From Rhizophagus clarus (Eukaryota; Glomeromycota; Glomeromycetes; Glomerales; Glomeraceae), in contig BLAL01000338.1 of NCBI GenBank assembly GCA_015698045.1, positions 1,426,001 to 1,490,000 of the forward strand: a stretch of 64,000 nt of DNA, in the 5' to 3' direction. Within the stretch, counting starts at the first letter, position 1. Each line of letters begins with the position of its first letter. The notes beneath the pieces are model-generated. The model saw nothing but the letters and a program-made list of their open reading frames with translations. It made no database searches and was not told where the DNA came from. The translations under genes and the position numbers were made by a program. Below, in pieces: positions 50,975 through 64,000 of the stretch.

Positions 50975-51413
50975 TTAATCTATAGTGACACCTTTTGCTT
51001 TTAAATCATCTTTTGCTATCTGAATCTCCTAAAAAAAATGTACAGATATTACTTAAATGATTTGAATAATTTGAAAAGATAAGAAGTTGAGATATAACTA
51101 ATTACCGCCATTAATTCATGATAAGCATCTTCACAATCTCTGAATCTATAAACATGATATCCGATATTTCCAAGTGAATAAGCTCCAAATGACACAAGTG
51201 CCCACCAAGGAAGCTTTAATAAATTACCAAAATTACTATCACATATAAACGCATCAATAAAAAAACGTTATTATCAATATTTAAAGTTTCTCTTACCACA
51301 GGTAAAATTTCTTCTTGTACTATTTGAGGAAGAGGAATTATTTTAAATAAAAAAATAAAATATGATAATAAAATTATACCGAAAAGCCTTGCAGTTTCTG
51401 TTGCTTTTGTCAT
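50975..51413 (-). CDS. DPM3: Dolichol-phosphate mannosyltransferase subunit 3
   Basis: Three exons (51413-51297, 51213-51106, 51028-50975) give 92 residues, the usual length. Two N-terminal hydrophobic segments are followed by a QEEILPV|LPWW join, then SFGAYSLGNIGYHVYRFRDC and EDAYHELM, ending in a charged helix (IQIAKDDLKAKGVTID). These match the family's GYxxxxFxDCEDA signature. DPM3 is an ER membrane protein that anchors the catalytic subunit DPM1, which makes dolichol-phosphate-mannose for N-glycans, GPI anchors and O-mannosylation. The acceptor TTAAAG for exon 2 was chosen because the earlier TAG would put a stop in frame. It is convergent with VMA1. Confidence 0.9.
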
Positions 51414-52035
51414 TTTTATTTCTATGTTAAAAGGATGAAAAAAATTACTGTGTATATATATAGTCGGTGCATTTATATATTCGGTGCATTAACGTTACAC
51501 GAATGCAATTCGTATTTTTATAAATTTTGTTTACGAGTGACGAGTTTATTTAAATATAATGCAAAAAATATTTATACAAACTTTACAATAAATATATATT
51601 AAATTAATGTATATTACAATGAAATTTGGTTAATCTAACCTAATTTGCTAAGATCTGGATCATTCAAAATATAAAGTATATTCAAAAATAAATTAACAAT
51701 CAAATTTCAAAATTTTCTTTATACATTTTTACAACCTTTACTTGAATTTAATTCGTTACTTTACATATAATTCATACAATAACGTTTATATTGTATAAAT
51801 TCACGCTTGGATACATCATAAATGAATTGAATTTAAATTAATTCTTTCAAAAATGCATGAATTCCCCCCTAATAAATAAATATGAGAAATAATATTAATT
51901 AAAATCGATATTTAACCAATATTTATAAATATAAGAAGTTGTTGAGATATCCATGGTTCTGTTAAATAATTAATCTAAGGAAAGACAAAGTAGCAAAATT
52001 AAATAAAAAAAGATAATATATATATATATATATTC
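51414..52035. other. Intergenic DNA
   Basis: No gene was seen. It holds the upstream region of DPM3 (a TATATATATAG-like run at about 51453-51463) and the 3' flank of the BTB gene with a TA tract at 52018-52032. Confidence 0.45.
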
Positions 52036-53743
52036 TTACCAAGCGGTTGGATAATTTGTAAGTTCAGGTCTTGGTGGATGCATTTGTTGCATTGGTGAAG
52101 TTGAAGCCTGATTTGAAGTCTCTTGTCCATCTTTATTCACAACTTGAAACACTTCATATTCTTCAACGGAAAAATTATGATTCTCAGTTATTTCACTTTC
52201 ATAATCATAACATTGACATGTACAGGTTTCAGCTTCGTTAAAATTATCATTCATTCGTAAATCATTTTGTCCAAAACAAGGGCCATGCCGTGGAGATGAA
52301 AAAACAGCTGATGACATATTATCTTGAAGAATTCGACTAATTTTTGCTTTCGAAAGATCCTTTCCGTCACCTAATGAAAATATAAAACTATTAAGAGTAC
52401 TTTGATAAGGTCCTACTTCATAAGTAGATCTTGAAAAACTTCCAAAAGTAGAAGGACGATGTCGATTTGAAACAGACCACGATGGAGCTGCTGCTGACAT
52501 CCAACCACCATCTAAATTGTTATTTAAACCTCTCCAACTTATTGGATTATACCCCCCAATAATCTCTCTAGTTTCCTTTACTTTAATCACAACTAAAGTT
52601 GGACCTTGATTATCACATTTTTTATGAAAGTTAGCGGCAGTGAAGCCACTTTCTGAACCACAAAGAATCCTATTAAATTCATATTTAGATTTTTCCAAAA
52701 TAGTTTCACTACCCTCCTTTCTGTCAATCCACTTCGCTATTAAAGAAATATGTTTGAACTTTATAATATTTGATTGAATTCCAGTCTTTCTTGGCGGTAA
52801 TATGATTGTATCGGTTAAACTTATATTACCTCGTTTACAATAATATTGCAAGAGAACTTCATGCAAATCACTTGGTAAAATTTGACTAAAAGGCCTCACT
52901 TTATCCCAATAATCACTAGAGTCAATATTAAAATACCTGATTAATGGTATACATTGTTCAAGGGTACTTTTCAATACTTCAAAGTCATAAGAAGACCAGA
53001 TTGAAATATTCTCATTTAACGTTGGATTTTGTGCAATTCCCCACTCAATTAAGCGATCCCAAATTTCAATCTCTTCCATTAAAAGATCGTCCCGTTTTAA
53101 TAGAGGCACAAGAACAGATTCATCCAATGAACGAAAATTATTTGATTCAAATAACCAATAAGGATCTTGACAAATTAAACCCAAACAAAAATTTTGTAAA
53201 TCTCTACAAGCTTCTAAGTACCCAACAGTATGTAAAACCTGTATAACATTTTCTTGCAACCAGTCAGACTTTTGTTGAATAAGATGATCTTGTGCATAAA
53301 CAATCAATTCTTGAAGATTTAATTCATCAGAGGCAGTTAAAAGATTAAGAATAATCCCACCTTCTTGTGCAAGTAAATCGGCCGTACCACTATAAATATA
53401 CCTATCAGAACAAAAAAAAAAAAAAAGGTATGCATACCCCACATTGATAAATATATTGTTAGTATAAATTTTACAAACAAATATGTTATACTAACTTTAA
53501 AATAACCTCAAATACTTCGTGTGCTATGTTCGGCTTTTGAAAAACAATAGAACCGTTTTCTTTTCTAGCCCAATCTCTTGACAAGGCTCTACGAAAGTAA
53601 GGAGATCTCGCACGCAAAATTACGGTGTGCGCGTGGAATTTCCTAACATTTGGTTCTTTACCAGCATAAATGATAACGTCATAATCATCAGACTCGTCCA
53701 GTAGGTGGCTGAAGTCAACAGATAATCCTCTATAAAATTCCAT
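52036..53743 (-). CDS. BTB-BACK-TLDc domain protein
   Basis: Two exons (53743-53496 and 53401-52036; donor GTTAGT, acceptor TGATAG) give 537 residues. A BTB/POZ domain spans about 15-110 (DYDVIIYAGKEPNVRKFHAH, VILRARSPYFRRAL). BACK-type helices follow (about 120-220; DYWDKVRPFSQILPSD near 245). The TLDc domain lies at about 294-505 (HISLIAKWID, FHKKCDNQGPTLVVIKV, IIGGYNPISW, SFIFSL). BTB-BACK proteins are usually Cullin-3 substrate adaptors, and TLDc domains are linked to oxidative stress and V-ATPase regulation. Whether this protein does either is inference. The combination is, from memory, greatly expanded in Rhizophagus. A Ser/Gln/Pro-rich tail ends the protein. It is divergent from UFD2. 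Confidence 0.9.
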
Positions 53744-53817
53744 TATTTAACTTATTCTTTAATACACTCGTTAACCTTGTTTATGAGAAAGGGTAATACA
53801 CAAATGGGATTTACTCT

Positions 53818-53826
53818 CTTTATATA
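53818..53826 (-). promoter_or_regulatory. TATA box of the BTB-TLDc gene
   Basis: TATATAAAG on the minus strand lies about 76 bases upstream of the start codon. Confidence 0.5.
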
Positions 53827-54565
53827 GTTTAATTCAATCAAAACGGTAGTGTAACACTCCTAAAATGATTGCCATCTGATCGTCAAATGAGTTGACAATG
53901 TTTATTACTCTATTATTTTGCTTCGAGATCAAAACAAATATTCCAAGTTATAGTAATTTAATTTTTGCGGTTGTAGTAGTATTATAGTGTTTTCAGTAAA
54001 AAATTGATTACCCGATTATATGATTATATTAAAAAATTTTTTTTTTTTGTTTTTTTTCTACGTATTCAAAGATATTCAAGATATTCAAATCAAATTATTG
54101 AACTTTAGTAAATTTATTGGTCATGTTAATTAAGCGAAGTTTTACAATTTCTACACGTACTAAATCCTTTTGTAGTCTAATTCTATATTTTAATTTCGTA
54201 ATGTTTCCGTTTAGACGAACCACACACATTATAACTAAATTTAAATTAGGTATGGTAGATAATACGGAAATTTATATTCTTCTTTAGAGCAAAAAAAAAG
54301 ACGAACACATTCTAATCATAAATAAATAGAACAAATTTCGCTTTCTGCCATAAAGAAGGTTCGAAAGTTAAAAAATTTTTTTTATTTAGATATAATCAAT
54401 CTGATATATGAGATTAAAATTTATGGGATTTATCTGGCACGTGAATCGTTACGTCAGACTTTAATAAAAGGAATTTTTATAATGAATTTCAGAATTTCAG
54501 AATTTCATTTACGAGATCAAACTTTTGGTCCTTAAGAGCATTACTTATCGTTTTGTATTTTCGAT
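53827..54565. other. Shared upstream region of two divergent genes
   Basis: No coding sequence is visible. It separates the BTB-TLDc gene (minus) from UFD2 (plus) and presumably holds both promoters. Confidence 0.5.
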
Positions 54566-57500
54566 ATGGATCCCAAAGTACCAGAACAAGTAGCTGAACA
54601 AACAACGCCGGAATCTTCGTCACCTTCAACAGACGCAGATAAAGTAAAAAGAACCAGATATCGATAAATTTTTGAATTGCATTATTAACCTGGTTTCTTT
54701 ATTGATATTTTTTTTTGCGACGTTCTTTATTTTTAGATTCGATTAAAACGTTTAGCAAAGCTAGCAAAGCTTCAACAAAATAATTCAGAAAACTTGGCTG
54801 GAACCTCAAGAAATGTCGCGTCGTCTTCTAGCACAGCGTCCGCAAAGTCGAATAGTTCGACTGCTGCGACGACTTCGCAAAAACAACTACTACAAGACAA
54901 GGATAACAGCGAGCTCATGGTGAGAATATAACTTTCGACTTTATTGCTTATATTTCTAATGCTTGTTTTATTATACATATACTTGCGGACAGATTCATAA
55001 AGTTTATTATTAATTCAGAGTTTACTTAAATTATATTCATTCATTCATTCATTTGTTTGTTTATTTTATTACTATTCAAAGAATACGACATCGATTTCAC
55101 AAAAACCAAAGCAACCTCTCAAATCTTTCGAAGATTGGCAAAATGATGTCATTTCCAAAGTTTTTCAAGTCACTCTTGATGTAAGTTGATTACGTTAAGA
55201 CTTTACTTGAGTCATTTCTTTATAGTATTTTTATATAGTAAAATCTTGAAAATTTTAAACAATTTGCCTTTAAAGAAATCATTAGCCGAAAAAAATGATT
55301 CTCAATTGATTTATTTAAATTCTCTCGTTGCGGAATTAAAAAAAGATGATCCTGGTATGAATTATTTTGTGTGAATTGCTCTTCCTATATGCCTTACTTT
55401 CCTTTTACTAAAGCTAATGTCGAGATATTAAATATTATGAACAGCAAAAACATCATTCAAATTGTCGCAATCTCTTCTTGAAAGTGCTCTAGTTGCTCGA
55501 TTGAATATTGATCCAAATCAAATGAGCGATGATGAAGAGACTCTTCAGGCTATTTCAAAATTACCTCGTATATCCTTATTTGATTATCTGCTGGACTGTT
55601 GGAAACGAGCATCTGACATTAAAAGAAATTTGTTAGCACGTTCCTCAAAGGTATAAATTAATTTGTCCGTAAATTGAATAAAAATTCTCTATTTAATAAT
55701 GTTCTCATGCTTAGACATTAGAGCCTTCTGTTGTTAACGAACGAGTTAAGGTCATGGATGCCTTAAAAGACCTATTAGTAAACTATGCTGGTTTAGTTAT
55801 CCAGTATCCTGATATGTTTCCGCAAATAAATAAGTCGGTAGCTTTAGTACTTTTTTCTATCTCTTTTTATTAATAAAAAAAAAAAAATAATTTGATTCGT
55901 TTTTTTCCCGCGGGTAGTTCCATGGGATTAGGTTCCCAGCAACTTGTCCCAAGGCTATTATCCGATATAAATTCTCCCGAAGGGTTACCTTTGGATTTTA
56001 TTCAAGAATTGGCAGCAAAAGTTGACGAGGAACAATTTGATCAAGTTAGAAAAATTATGTCGAGTATAATTGTTGGTTATTTTACGTGGTTTTAAAGTTT
56101 GTTAATTACATACAAAATTTCTTTAGATTTTTGGTAGTGCTTTAATTGGGCTTGCGGCTCAAATGCGGTCGAAAAATATTTTAAATAATGACTACTTAAA
56201 ACCACTTAATGTATGCTGTCTTGAGCATCAAAACTAATTTATTTATCCTTTAGATAACTAATATAATCATTCTTTTACTTCTATTTCAGGGATTGGTAAC
56301 TTTAACAGGAATAAAATCTTTGGCAGCAATGGTAAGGCAAATAAATTAATATATTTTTTAATTATTATGTATTGTTTCGGTTTTTAAATTCAATATATTA
56401 AAGATATTTTCTAAATAAGTTACCAACATTGCGAAGTTGGAATCCTCAAAGTACGACTGCAAAAGCATTCGAGGTCATGTCACTTTTAGGTCCATTTTGT
56501 AGGATATCTGTTTTTCCGTCGGATGAGGTAATTTATGAAGATTATGTTACTTTATTATTTGCATTTATTAAAAAATTTATATAATATCCGATCACAGCCT
56601 TCTGTTCCAGAAAAATATTTTGGTAATATTCAACAAAGAACTAAAGCTGATGTTGACTCTCTTATGTTAAGTCTAAGTGGTGCTATACAAGGAGTACAGG
56701 TTAAAAATAATAATACCGTTACCTCTTTTTTTTTTTTAAAAAAAAAAATAAACAATTTATTAAATATTTTTTTTTTTTTTCGTATTTCAGGGAACTCTTT
56801 TTAATATATTCAATAATGTTGTACGTTCTTCAACATCTTCAAGGGAAGCTGTTCTTTCTTATTTAGCTAGCGTTATCAAATTGAACGAAAAAAGAACACA
56901 AATGCAGGCTTGTATTCATTTAATATATTTACTTAAAGGAATTATGATTAATAATAATTATTGCTTATCGACCATAGGTTGATCCTTCACAAGTAGGGTC
57001 GGATGGATTTTTGACGAATTTAAGTTCTGTATTATTAACATTTGCAGACCCTATCTATTCTAAGGTAGCTAATTTTAACATTTGAAATTTTTATTTGACC
57101 ATTATTAAATTCCATTGTGAAATTGTTCCGCATTTTAAAAGATCGATCGTATCGATATTCATTATTTCCGCAAGTCGAAGCGTATTGATATTAGCCAAGA
57201 AACAAAAATTAAGGCAACCCAACAGGAGTCAGACGCGTATTATTCTTCTACAGTAAATGAAGCTGGTCAGAATTCTAGAATATAATCTATGATTATACAG
57301 TTTAATTTTTGTGGTTCCTTATTTTTAATATTATTATTAAAATTATTTTAGGTGCAGCATCACCAAATTTCATATCAGAAATATTTTTTATTACTCTAGC
57401 TATGCATCATTACGGACCATTGCAATGCTATAACAAATACAGTAACCTGATCAGAGATCTTGCAGAATTACAAAAGCAGTATGACAGGTTGAAAGCCGAG

Positions 57501-59770
57501 CAACCAAAATGGGCAGGGGTAAATATTAATTATAATAATATTAAATGTTTTTGTTTTGGATATAACTTATTCTTCTATCTTTTTTTTTTTTAAAAAAAAA
57601 GACTCCAACTGCTGCATTTAACAATGCCATATTAGAACGTTGTAAGGTGTGTTATTTGTATTAAGAGATGTTTATACAAGAATATAAATACTAACATATT
57701 TATTTAAACCTTAGGATCAACTTGAGAAATGGGCTGTCCATAAAATATCATATGAGTCTCAATTGTTAGATCCCAATTCTTTATCTCGTACATTACAATT
57801 CTATAATTTAGTAATTAACTGGGTGTTAAGAATTGTTGATCCTACAGGTCAACACCCTATGAAACAAATTAGGTATTTTCCATAAATAATAACGTTTAAG
57901 TTTATTACGAGTTTTATTAAATCATCTATTTTTTCCCAAAGCTTACCTTTGCCACCAACACCACCAGAAGAATTTATTATGTTGCCTGAATTTGTTATTG
58001 AAGACATTACTGAATTTTTCTCATTTATTTCCAGGTAATAATTTTATGAATGGGTTATAACAGACACTGAATATTTATTGATGTATAGACGTTTTATATT
58101 ATAATACAGATATAACCCAAGAGTGATGCTTTCATGCTCACGTGATGAATTGGTCATTTTTATCATCACTTTTCTTAAATCTTCATCATATATTAAAAAT
58201 CCATATTTGAAAGCCAAGCTTGTAGAAGTAAGGATTTCTCTACGCCTTAATATATTGTTATGGATGGACTCATTTGATATTATTTATTATTCTTAGATTT
58301 TGTTTTACTACACAATACGGAATGAAAACGAAGGTGGTATAGGAAGCATATTAAATACACATCCTGTTTCATTGGGACATTTAATGTCATCTCTAATGTC
58401 TTTTTATGTTGGTAAGAGAATTTCTTTTTCACATATCTATATATTTTGGATATTAGGTTTACATTATTTGATTTTTTTTAGAGGTGGAGCAGACTGGAAC
58501 GCACACTCAATTTTATGATAAGTTTAATATTAGATATAATATTTCACAAATATTTAATTCAATATGGAATAATCAAATGCATAGGAACAAATTAAGAGAA
58601 GAAAGTCGGTTAGTAAATTATTTAAAAGCTTTAAAACATTAATAATATGAATAATATATTTATGGTAATATATGATTTCTTATAGAAAAACGGAAACATT
58701 TGTAAAATTTGCTAATTTATTAATGAATGATGCAACTTTTCTCCTTGACGAGAGTCTTACAAAACTAACTGAAATTCGCAACATACAAAGTGAAATGGAT
58801 AATACTACCGAGTGGGAAAGAAAAACTCAGGTATAAGTAATACCAATTATCATTTAATATATATTACTTTTTTTAATTAAATAATATTACAAAATGGCTA
58901 GCAACAACGTCAAGAACGTGAGAGTTTGTTTCACTCTCTTGAACGACAGGCTACATCTTATATGGCTCTTGGGAATGAAACCGTACATATGCTTGAATAT
59001 ATGACATCAGAAGTAGCTGATCCATTTCTTACACCTCAAATTGTCGATCGATTAGCAGCAATGTTAGATTATAATTTAAATTCTCTTGTTGGTCCTAAGT
59101 GTACTGGACTTAAAGTTAAAAACCAGGAAAAATATCGATTTCAACCTAGAATTTTATTACAGCAATTGATGACTGTATATTTGAACTTATGTGAAAATAG
59201 AGAATTTATACAAGCAGTTGCTAAAGATGGTAGAAGTTATAGAAAAGAATTGTTTTTAAAGGCATTTGAAATTTTGAGAAAATATGGATTGAAACTAGAT
59301 AGAGATATTAAAATATTGGAAAATTTTGTTAATGATGTTGAAGAAGTAATCAAACAAGAAGTAGAAGGCGAAGAAGAGTTGGGCGATATACCAGAAGATT
59401 TTTTAGGTAAGATAAATTTAAATTTATTCTGTATGATTACAAATATATTAATAAATATTTTATTTTTTTTTAGATCCACTTTTATTTGTAATAATGGATG
59501 ATCCAGTTATTTTACCTGAATCACGAGTGTCAATTGATCGTAAATCAATTGCAACTCATCTTTTAAGTGATGCTACAGATCCTTTTAATAGAAAGCCTTT
59601 AACAATAGATCAAGTTATTCCAAGTAAGAATTTTGTAATTATTTTTATTTTTTTAATATTCTTATTTTCAAAAATTAAACAAAATTTTTTTTATATAAAT
59701 AAATATATTAGATTTGGAATTAAAAAAAAGGATTGAAGATTTTAAAAAGGAAAAAAAAGTAAAAAAATAA
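54566..59770 (+). CDS. UFD2: Ubiquitin conjugation factor E4 (U-box ligase)
   Basis: Twenty-five exons start at 54566, 54737, 55082, 55276, 55445, 55715, 55918, 56127, 56290, 56420, 56598, 56791, 56978, 57142, 57352, 57602, 57715, 57942, 58110, 58297, 58482, 58686, 58902, 59474 and 59712. The total is 3237 bases, or 1078 residues. Ufd2 extends ubiquitin chains on substrates handled by Cdc48/p97. After a Ser/Thr-rich start comes the long helical core: [82 protein letters not shown]. The C-terminal U-box follows: [32 protein letters not shown]. Homology chose unusual splice sites: donor GTTAGA after 56044, acceptor AATAAG before 56420, and a GC donor after 56907. Confidence 0.93.
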
Positions 59771-60954
59771 TTATATATTACAATAAGATTCTTAAATTAT
59801 TATTATATTTGCACAAATATTTTTTTAACTTATAAATAATAAGTATTTATTTATTAATAAAAATAAATAATACTTAGTTTTATTATTTTAATTATCATGC
59901 TTTACTGTATGATAATGATGATTTGTAATTTAATTATTTTTTATGCATAAGTAATTACAATAAATTTTATTTAAGCTATATACAATACATGTATTGTAAT
60001 TATTAATTATGGCTATTAAGATTATTATTGAAAATAATAATAGAATTAATAAAAACTTTATTAGCTATTAATTTTGAAACCAATTTTTTCAAATTTTAAT
60101 TTTTATTCTTTTGAATTTCATTCAAATTTTCTTATAGCTTCAATATTATTATTTATTAAATTAATAATTTCATAATTATTTAGAAAAGATTTAATTTTGT
60201 TAAATTGATTATTAAAAAATATAATAAAATTTTTTAAAATATTATCATTAAATAATGATTTTACAATAATAAATTATTTATAAATACAATGTAAAAAAAG
60301 TTAAAAGACAAGAAAATAGAGAGAAATAAAATTGGATAAAAAAAATAGTTTATTATAATTTAATTTAAATATTAATAGTTTAAACAAATTATTATAATAT
60401 CATATAATAATATTATTATTGTGTTGATAAATATACAATTATTAACTAATATTGCATTCTAATTAAATAAATTTGGCTACTATACTAAAATTTATCACTT
60501 ATATCTATAATAATAAAGTAACTCCTAAACTACAATTTGTATAAAAAAGACTTACATTACTGAGACAGTCTAGCTGTACCTATCTGTAGGGCAAATTTGA
60601 ATATTATTTTCAATTTCTAACATGCTTTTATTTGTTTTATCTATAAAAAAAAAAAAAATGATTATTTTATTATCTTTGAATAAAAATATTTTTTATTTAC
60701 AACATACCTTTAATTTAAACTATAGGGAAATTTCATAACAAATATGGTTTGGTATATGTAAAAATATCAGGAGTTGACTTGTACAAAGATTCATCAATTA
60801 ACTTTAGATGTTAATTGAAGAATAACATGACTATTCGCCTATATGTAGTAAAGTCTTGAGCCTGAATATATCTAATGAATAGACTTCAATTAACCATTTA
60901 AAATATGATAATTTGATAATTTCAGATATAGTTTTAACAAACATGTGATTTTAT
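59771..60954. other. AT-rich non-coding DNA
   Basis: No gene is visible. The sequence is almost pure A/T from 59760 to about 60530, followed by less extreme sequence. Confidence 0.45.
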
Positions 60955-61560
60955 TTCAGTTCCAGATAAGTAACAGAAGTTTTGCCAAGATTCTTTATCA
61001 TGTCTTCTATTTTCTTACCATTATTTAAATTATACCTGACTTTTACGTATTTTTTGATAGAATGAGCTATCTAAAAAAAATTGGTATTGATAATCTACTA
61101 TTACTTATATAGTGCTTTATAGACAAAATCAATATTTTATCAAATAAAATCATAATTTACCTATGCATGATATGAATATTTACAAATGTCAATTCTATAC
61201 CATTGATTCCAATTTGCAACAATGGTCATTAATTTCAAATTGTGATAGTAATTACTATTATCAGAAAAAATTTTGATCTACTTTGGTTTTGAATTTAATA
61301 TTTCAAAAATAGCATCAAAAGATGATGCAGTAAACCAAGCATTTTGCTTAGTATTAATAAACCAGTGGTCAAATGCTTATATATTTAATTGTAAAACATT
61401 ATATTTTGTAAAAACTAAAATTGTGTGAAGCGTCCAATCATATTTTCTAAAGAACTGCTTCTTAGTTTCACAAGTACTTTTAGGTAAGATCCTCATTTTG
61501 TAATCATATACTAGAATTACGTCATTATCATTAAGTTCTAAAAGCTTTGCTTTAAATTAA
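60955..61560 (-). pseudogene. Decayed transposase fragment
   Basis: On the minus strand the reading YDYKMRILPKSTCETKKQFF, then YDWTLHTILVFTKY, FDHWFINTKQNAWFTASSFD, IKIFSDNSNYYHNLKLM and NWNQWYRIDI covers about 61560-61190. IAHSIKKYVKVRYNLNNGKK then covers about 61075-60990. A stop (TAG) sits where Trp is expected, before IKIFSD. About 100 bases between the two parts do not code. The D...SDN spacing is that of a DDE nuclease, and the family is, from memory, common in Rhizophagus as a repeated element; I cannot name the superfamily. No start or ends were found. Confidence 0.55.
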
Positions 61561-64000
61561 TTATTTAGATAGATTTTCTTACCTAATGAACAAGAAAATA
61601 ATAAAGTTTATTATGTGATTCTTCAATTATGGTTCAAAAATTCTTCAGAAATACCACAGTTAAATGTTCAAGAAGTACGAATAGTTGATTACACATATTG
61701 TAATAACTCTTATTTTCTTGTGTACACTTTCTAAACATATATAATAAATAGTGATTAATTGTATCTGTATATAATACTGTGCCATTTTCATTTACAAATT
61801 ACAATAAGTTCATTTTTGAAATCTTATTTTAGATAATGGTATAATTTTTCAAATTCAATTATTAGTAAATTCTTAAGTTTTTAAGATTTTTATTTTTTTT
61901 TTTTAAAAAAAAAAATAGAAATAATAATTTTTTATAAATAATAAATTCAAAAAAAATTTTATTATATGATATTTTTATTATATACCTGTAATTCCTTTTC
62001 TATATGTAATCATATCAAACTAATTAGTGTATCAAATATTTTATAATAATATTTATTGCAAATATTATATAGTTCTCTCAAATCTTTTCAATACATATAT
62101 TGATCACTTACTAAAAGTATCATAAAAGAGATTCTTTTTATTTCATTAGGATAAGCTACCTCAAATTTTTGTCATAGAGTTTCTTTGCTATCTTTTAGAT
62201 ATAGTAATAGTAGATTAGTTTTTGGATAAACACAATAAAAACCCATCATGATATTTTCTTTGTCAGAAAAAAAGCTTCTGAATTTTCTATCTTTTATTTC
62301 AGAAATACAATTTCATGTTACAACTAGTTTTACTTTTATAGAACATTTTAGACTATTTATACAACTATATTTCATTAAGACACTAATTAAGTTATTTGAA
62401 GTCTAAAAAAAAATTGTGGAAGTTTATTTTATTTATAAAATAACAAACCACATCATATTTGAACCTACCTGCAATTTTTTTTGTATTTTTTTAAATTCAA
62501 ACTTTTTTATTATATGGTGCCAAAAATCTATACTTGACAATAAAATTGGAATTCTTATAAATTTTTCAGCACTTTAAAAAAATAAAGTTTTAAAGAAAAT
62601 AAACTGATAATTTTATTCTTCAAGACAAGTACTATTAAATTACTGGTCAGTTTTTCAAAAAAACATCTATATAAAAAGTTATAAGCGTTTAAAATTAAGT
62701 AATTTTTATATGATCAGCCTATTTTTGAAATAAAAACAAATCATGTGAATGCAATTTTATTGATCAATTGTTATAAATTTTCATTTCTAAATTTAATACT
62801 TATTAAAATCAACCTAAAAATTTTAATTCAATCCTTTATTTTTTTATTTCCAAAGCTGAATTTCTTTTTTTTAAAAAAATTTCCTTTTATATCTATACTC
62901 ATATTTGATTATTTTGTTTTTCTTACAAAATCACAAATTCCTATTGGTTATTCATCACTCACATGACAGACAAAAAATTTGAAATAATTTCCAAATATTG
63001 TCGAGTATAGACTTCTGGTACCATAATAGAAAAAATTTGTTACTTTCTATCTAATCCATTTTTATTAACTCTGATTACTTTTTTAAAATATTTTTAGAAT
63101 TTATCAATAGTTATTTTCAATTGATTATTTTCTTTTTTAAATTCAGCTTCATTATTATAAATATTATTTAGCAAATTCAGTTTTATTAAACAAGTATAAA
63201 AGTATGGTACTATCACTACTGAAATTTATTGCATATGTCTAAAATTTAGGTTATAATAAAAGTAAGTTTTTATTTAGTAAAATTGATTCAATTTTTCAAC
63301 TATATGATTATATTAGATCAAATTTTATAAAATTTTAGTATAAATAGTTAACTCCAAAAAATTTACTTTTGATTTTTCCTTTTTATAAGATGTTATATTC
63401 AAATAATTCACACTTTTCATCATCAACCTTCAAATACATAATTCCTGATTATTAAATTTGTAATTTGGCAGATATAATAGTTTAAAATGTATTATAAACT
63501 CTATAATATTTGACTTTTGTTTTTCTGTTCAATAAAAAACTTATAATAATTAAGATTAAAAATATTAGTTTAACATTTTAGATGCTATTTGAATACTTGA
63601 ATCATTATTTTGATATTATTCCATTTATTTATATTACATATTGATAATTTTACATAAATTTTCAATGCATTGATTGTAATAAAATATTTGATTTCAAATA
63701 AAATACCACTATCATAATTTTTCAATATTCCTATTTTTTTTTAAACTTCAATTAGTGAAATATTACTATAGTATATGATTCTTTCTTTCTTCTGAAATAT
63801 CTCTATACAATACCCTTTACATTTAATTTTTTGTATAAAAAGACTTTACTTATCTTAATATTTGAATATAAAACTTGATTGATATCCAATCATATTATCA
63901 TTTAAGTCATCTAACTTTATAATTAAAATAGTAAACTTGTCAACTGTTATTTTAAAAGGACAAAATAAATCATTAGATAATAATTCTTGAGTAATATTTT
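61561..64000. other. AT-rich DNA with no recognisable gene
   Basis: Both strands were scanned. Short open frames (for example 62745-62966) are hydrophobic low-complexity translations of A/T sequence. The part next to 61560 may be the eroded 5' half of the transposase fragment. Confidence 0.4.

Noticed and set aside
51216-51296. First TAG acceptor in DPM3
   Set aside because: Using it would begin the next exon with an in-frame stop, whereas the TTAAAG acceptor gives the conserved LPWWALVS join.

Overview
This window is nuclear DNA from a filamentous fungus, most likely an arbuscular mycorrhizal fungus (Glomeromycotina, Rhizophagus-like). The evidence is very high AT content, short introns with GTAAGT/GTATGT donors and T-rich TAG acceptors, several MATA-type HMG-box genes, a Sel1-repeat kinase, a BTB-BACK-TLDc gene, FAR1/MULE remnants and other transposase types typical of those genomes. 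The species is an inference; no rRNA or other marker is present.

Layout. 1-6.4 kb: repeat-rich DNA with a tandem array of intron-plus-mini-exon units (826-1480), palindromic repeats and a broken FAR1/MULE transposase. 6.4-8.6 kb: a two-exon gene for an MLKL-like protein (helical N-terminal domain, pseudokinase, Sel1 repeats) on the minus strand. 8.6-26 kb: nested transposons. These include an element with 33/34-matching terminal inverted repeats (10579-12914) that carries two more intron-like arrays in opposite orientation, a nonsense-riddled LINE cut off inside its reverse transcriptase (13809-18580), and a decayed 4.2-kb DDE transposon (19930-24091).

29.2-43.1 kb: five divergent, intronless MATA-type HMG-box genes (three minus, two plus). 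All share a short motif just upstream of the box. They are probably transcription factors of the family that includes fungal mating-type regulators.

43.9-59.8 kb: compact, intron-dense housekeeping genes: a patatin-like (Tgl/PNPLA-type) lipase homologue with alanine at the expected nucleophile position, a small basic protein perhaps related to Alb1, V-ATPase catalytic subunit A (18 exons), dolichol-phosphate-mannose synthase subunit DPM3 (3 exons), a BTB-BACK-TLDc protein, and the ubiquitin chain elongation factor Ufd2/UBE4 (25 exons). Exon lengths of the VMA1, DPM3, BTB and UFD2 models each sum to an exact multiple of three. 59.8-64 kb: AT-rich DNA with a decayed transposase fragment.

The genes do not form one pathway. 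The window joins a repeat-rich compartment and a housekeeping compartment, with the HMG cluster at the join. All calls come from reading the sequence by eye; no search was run.
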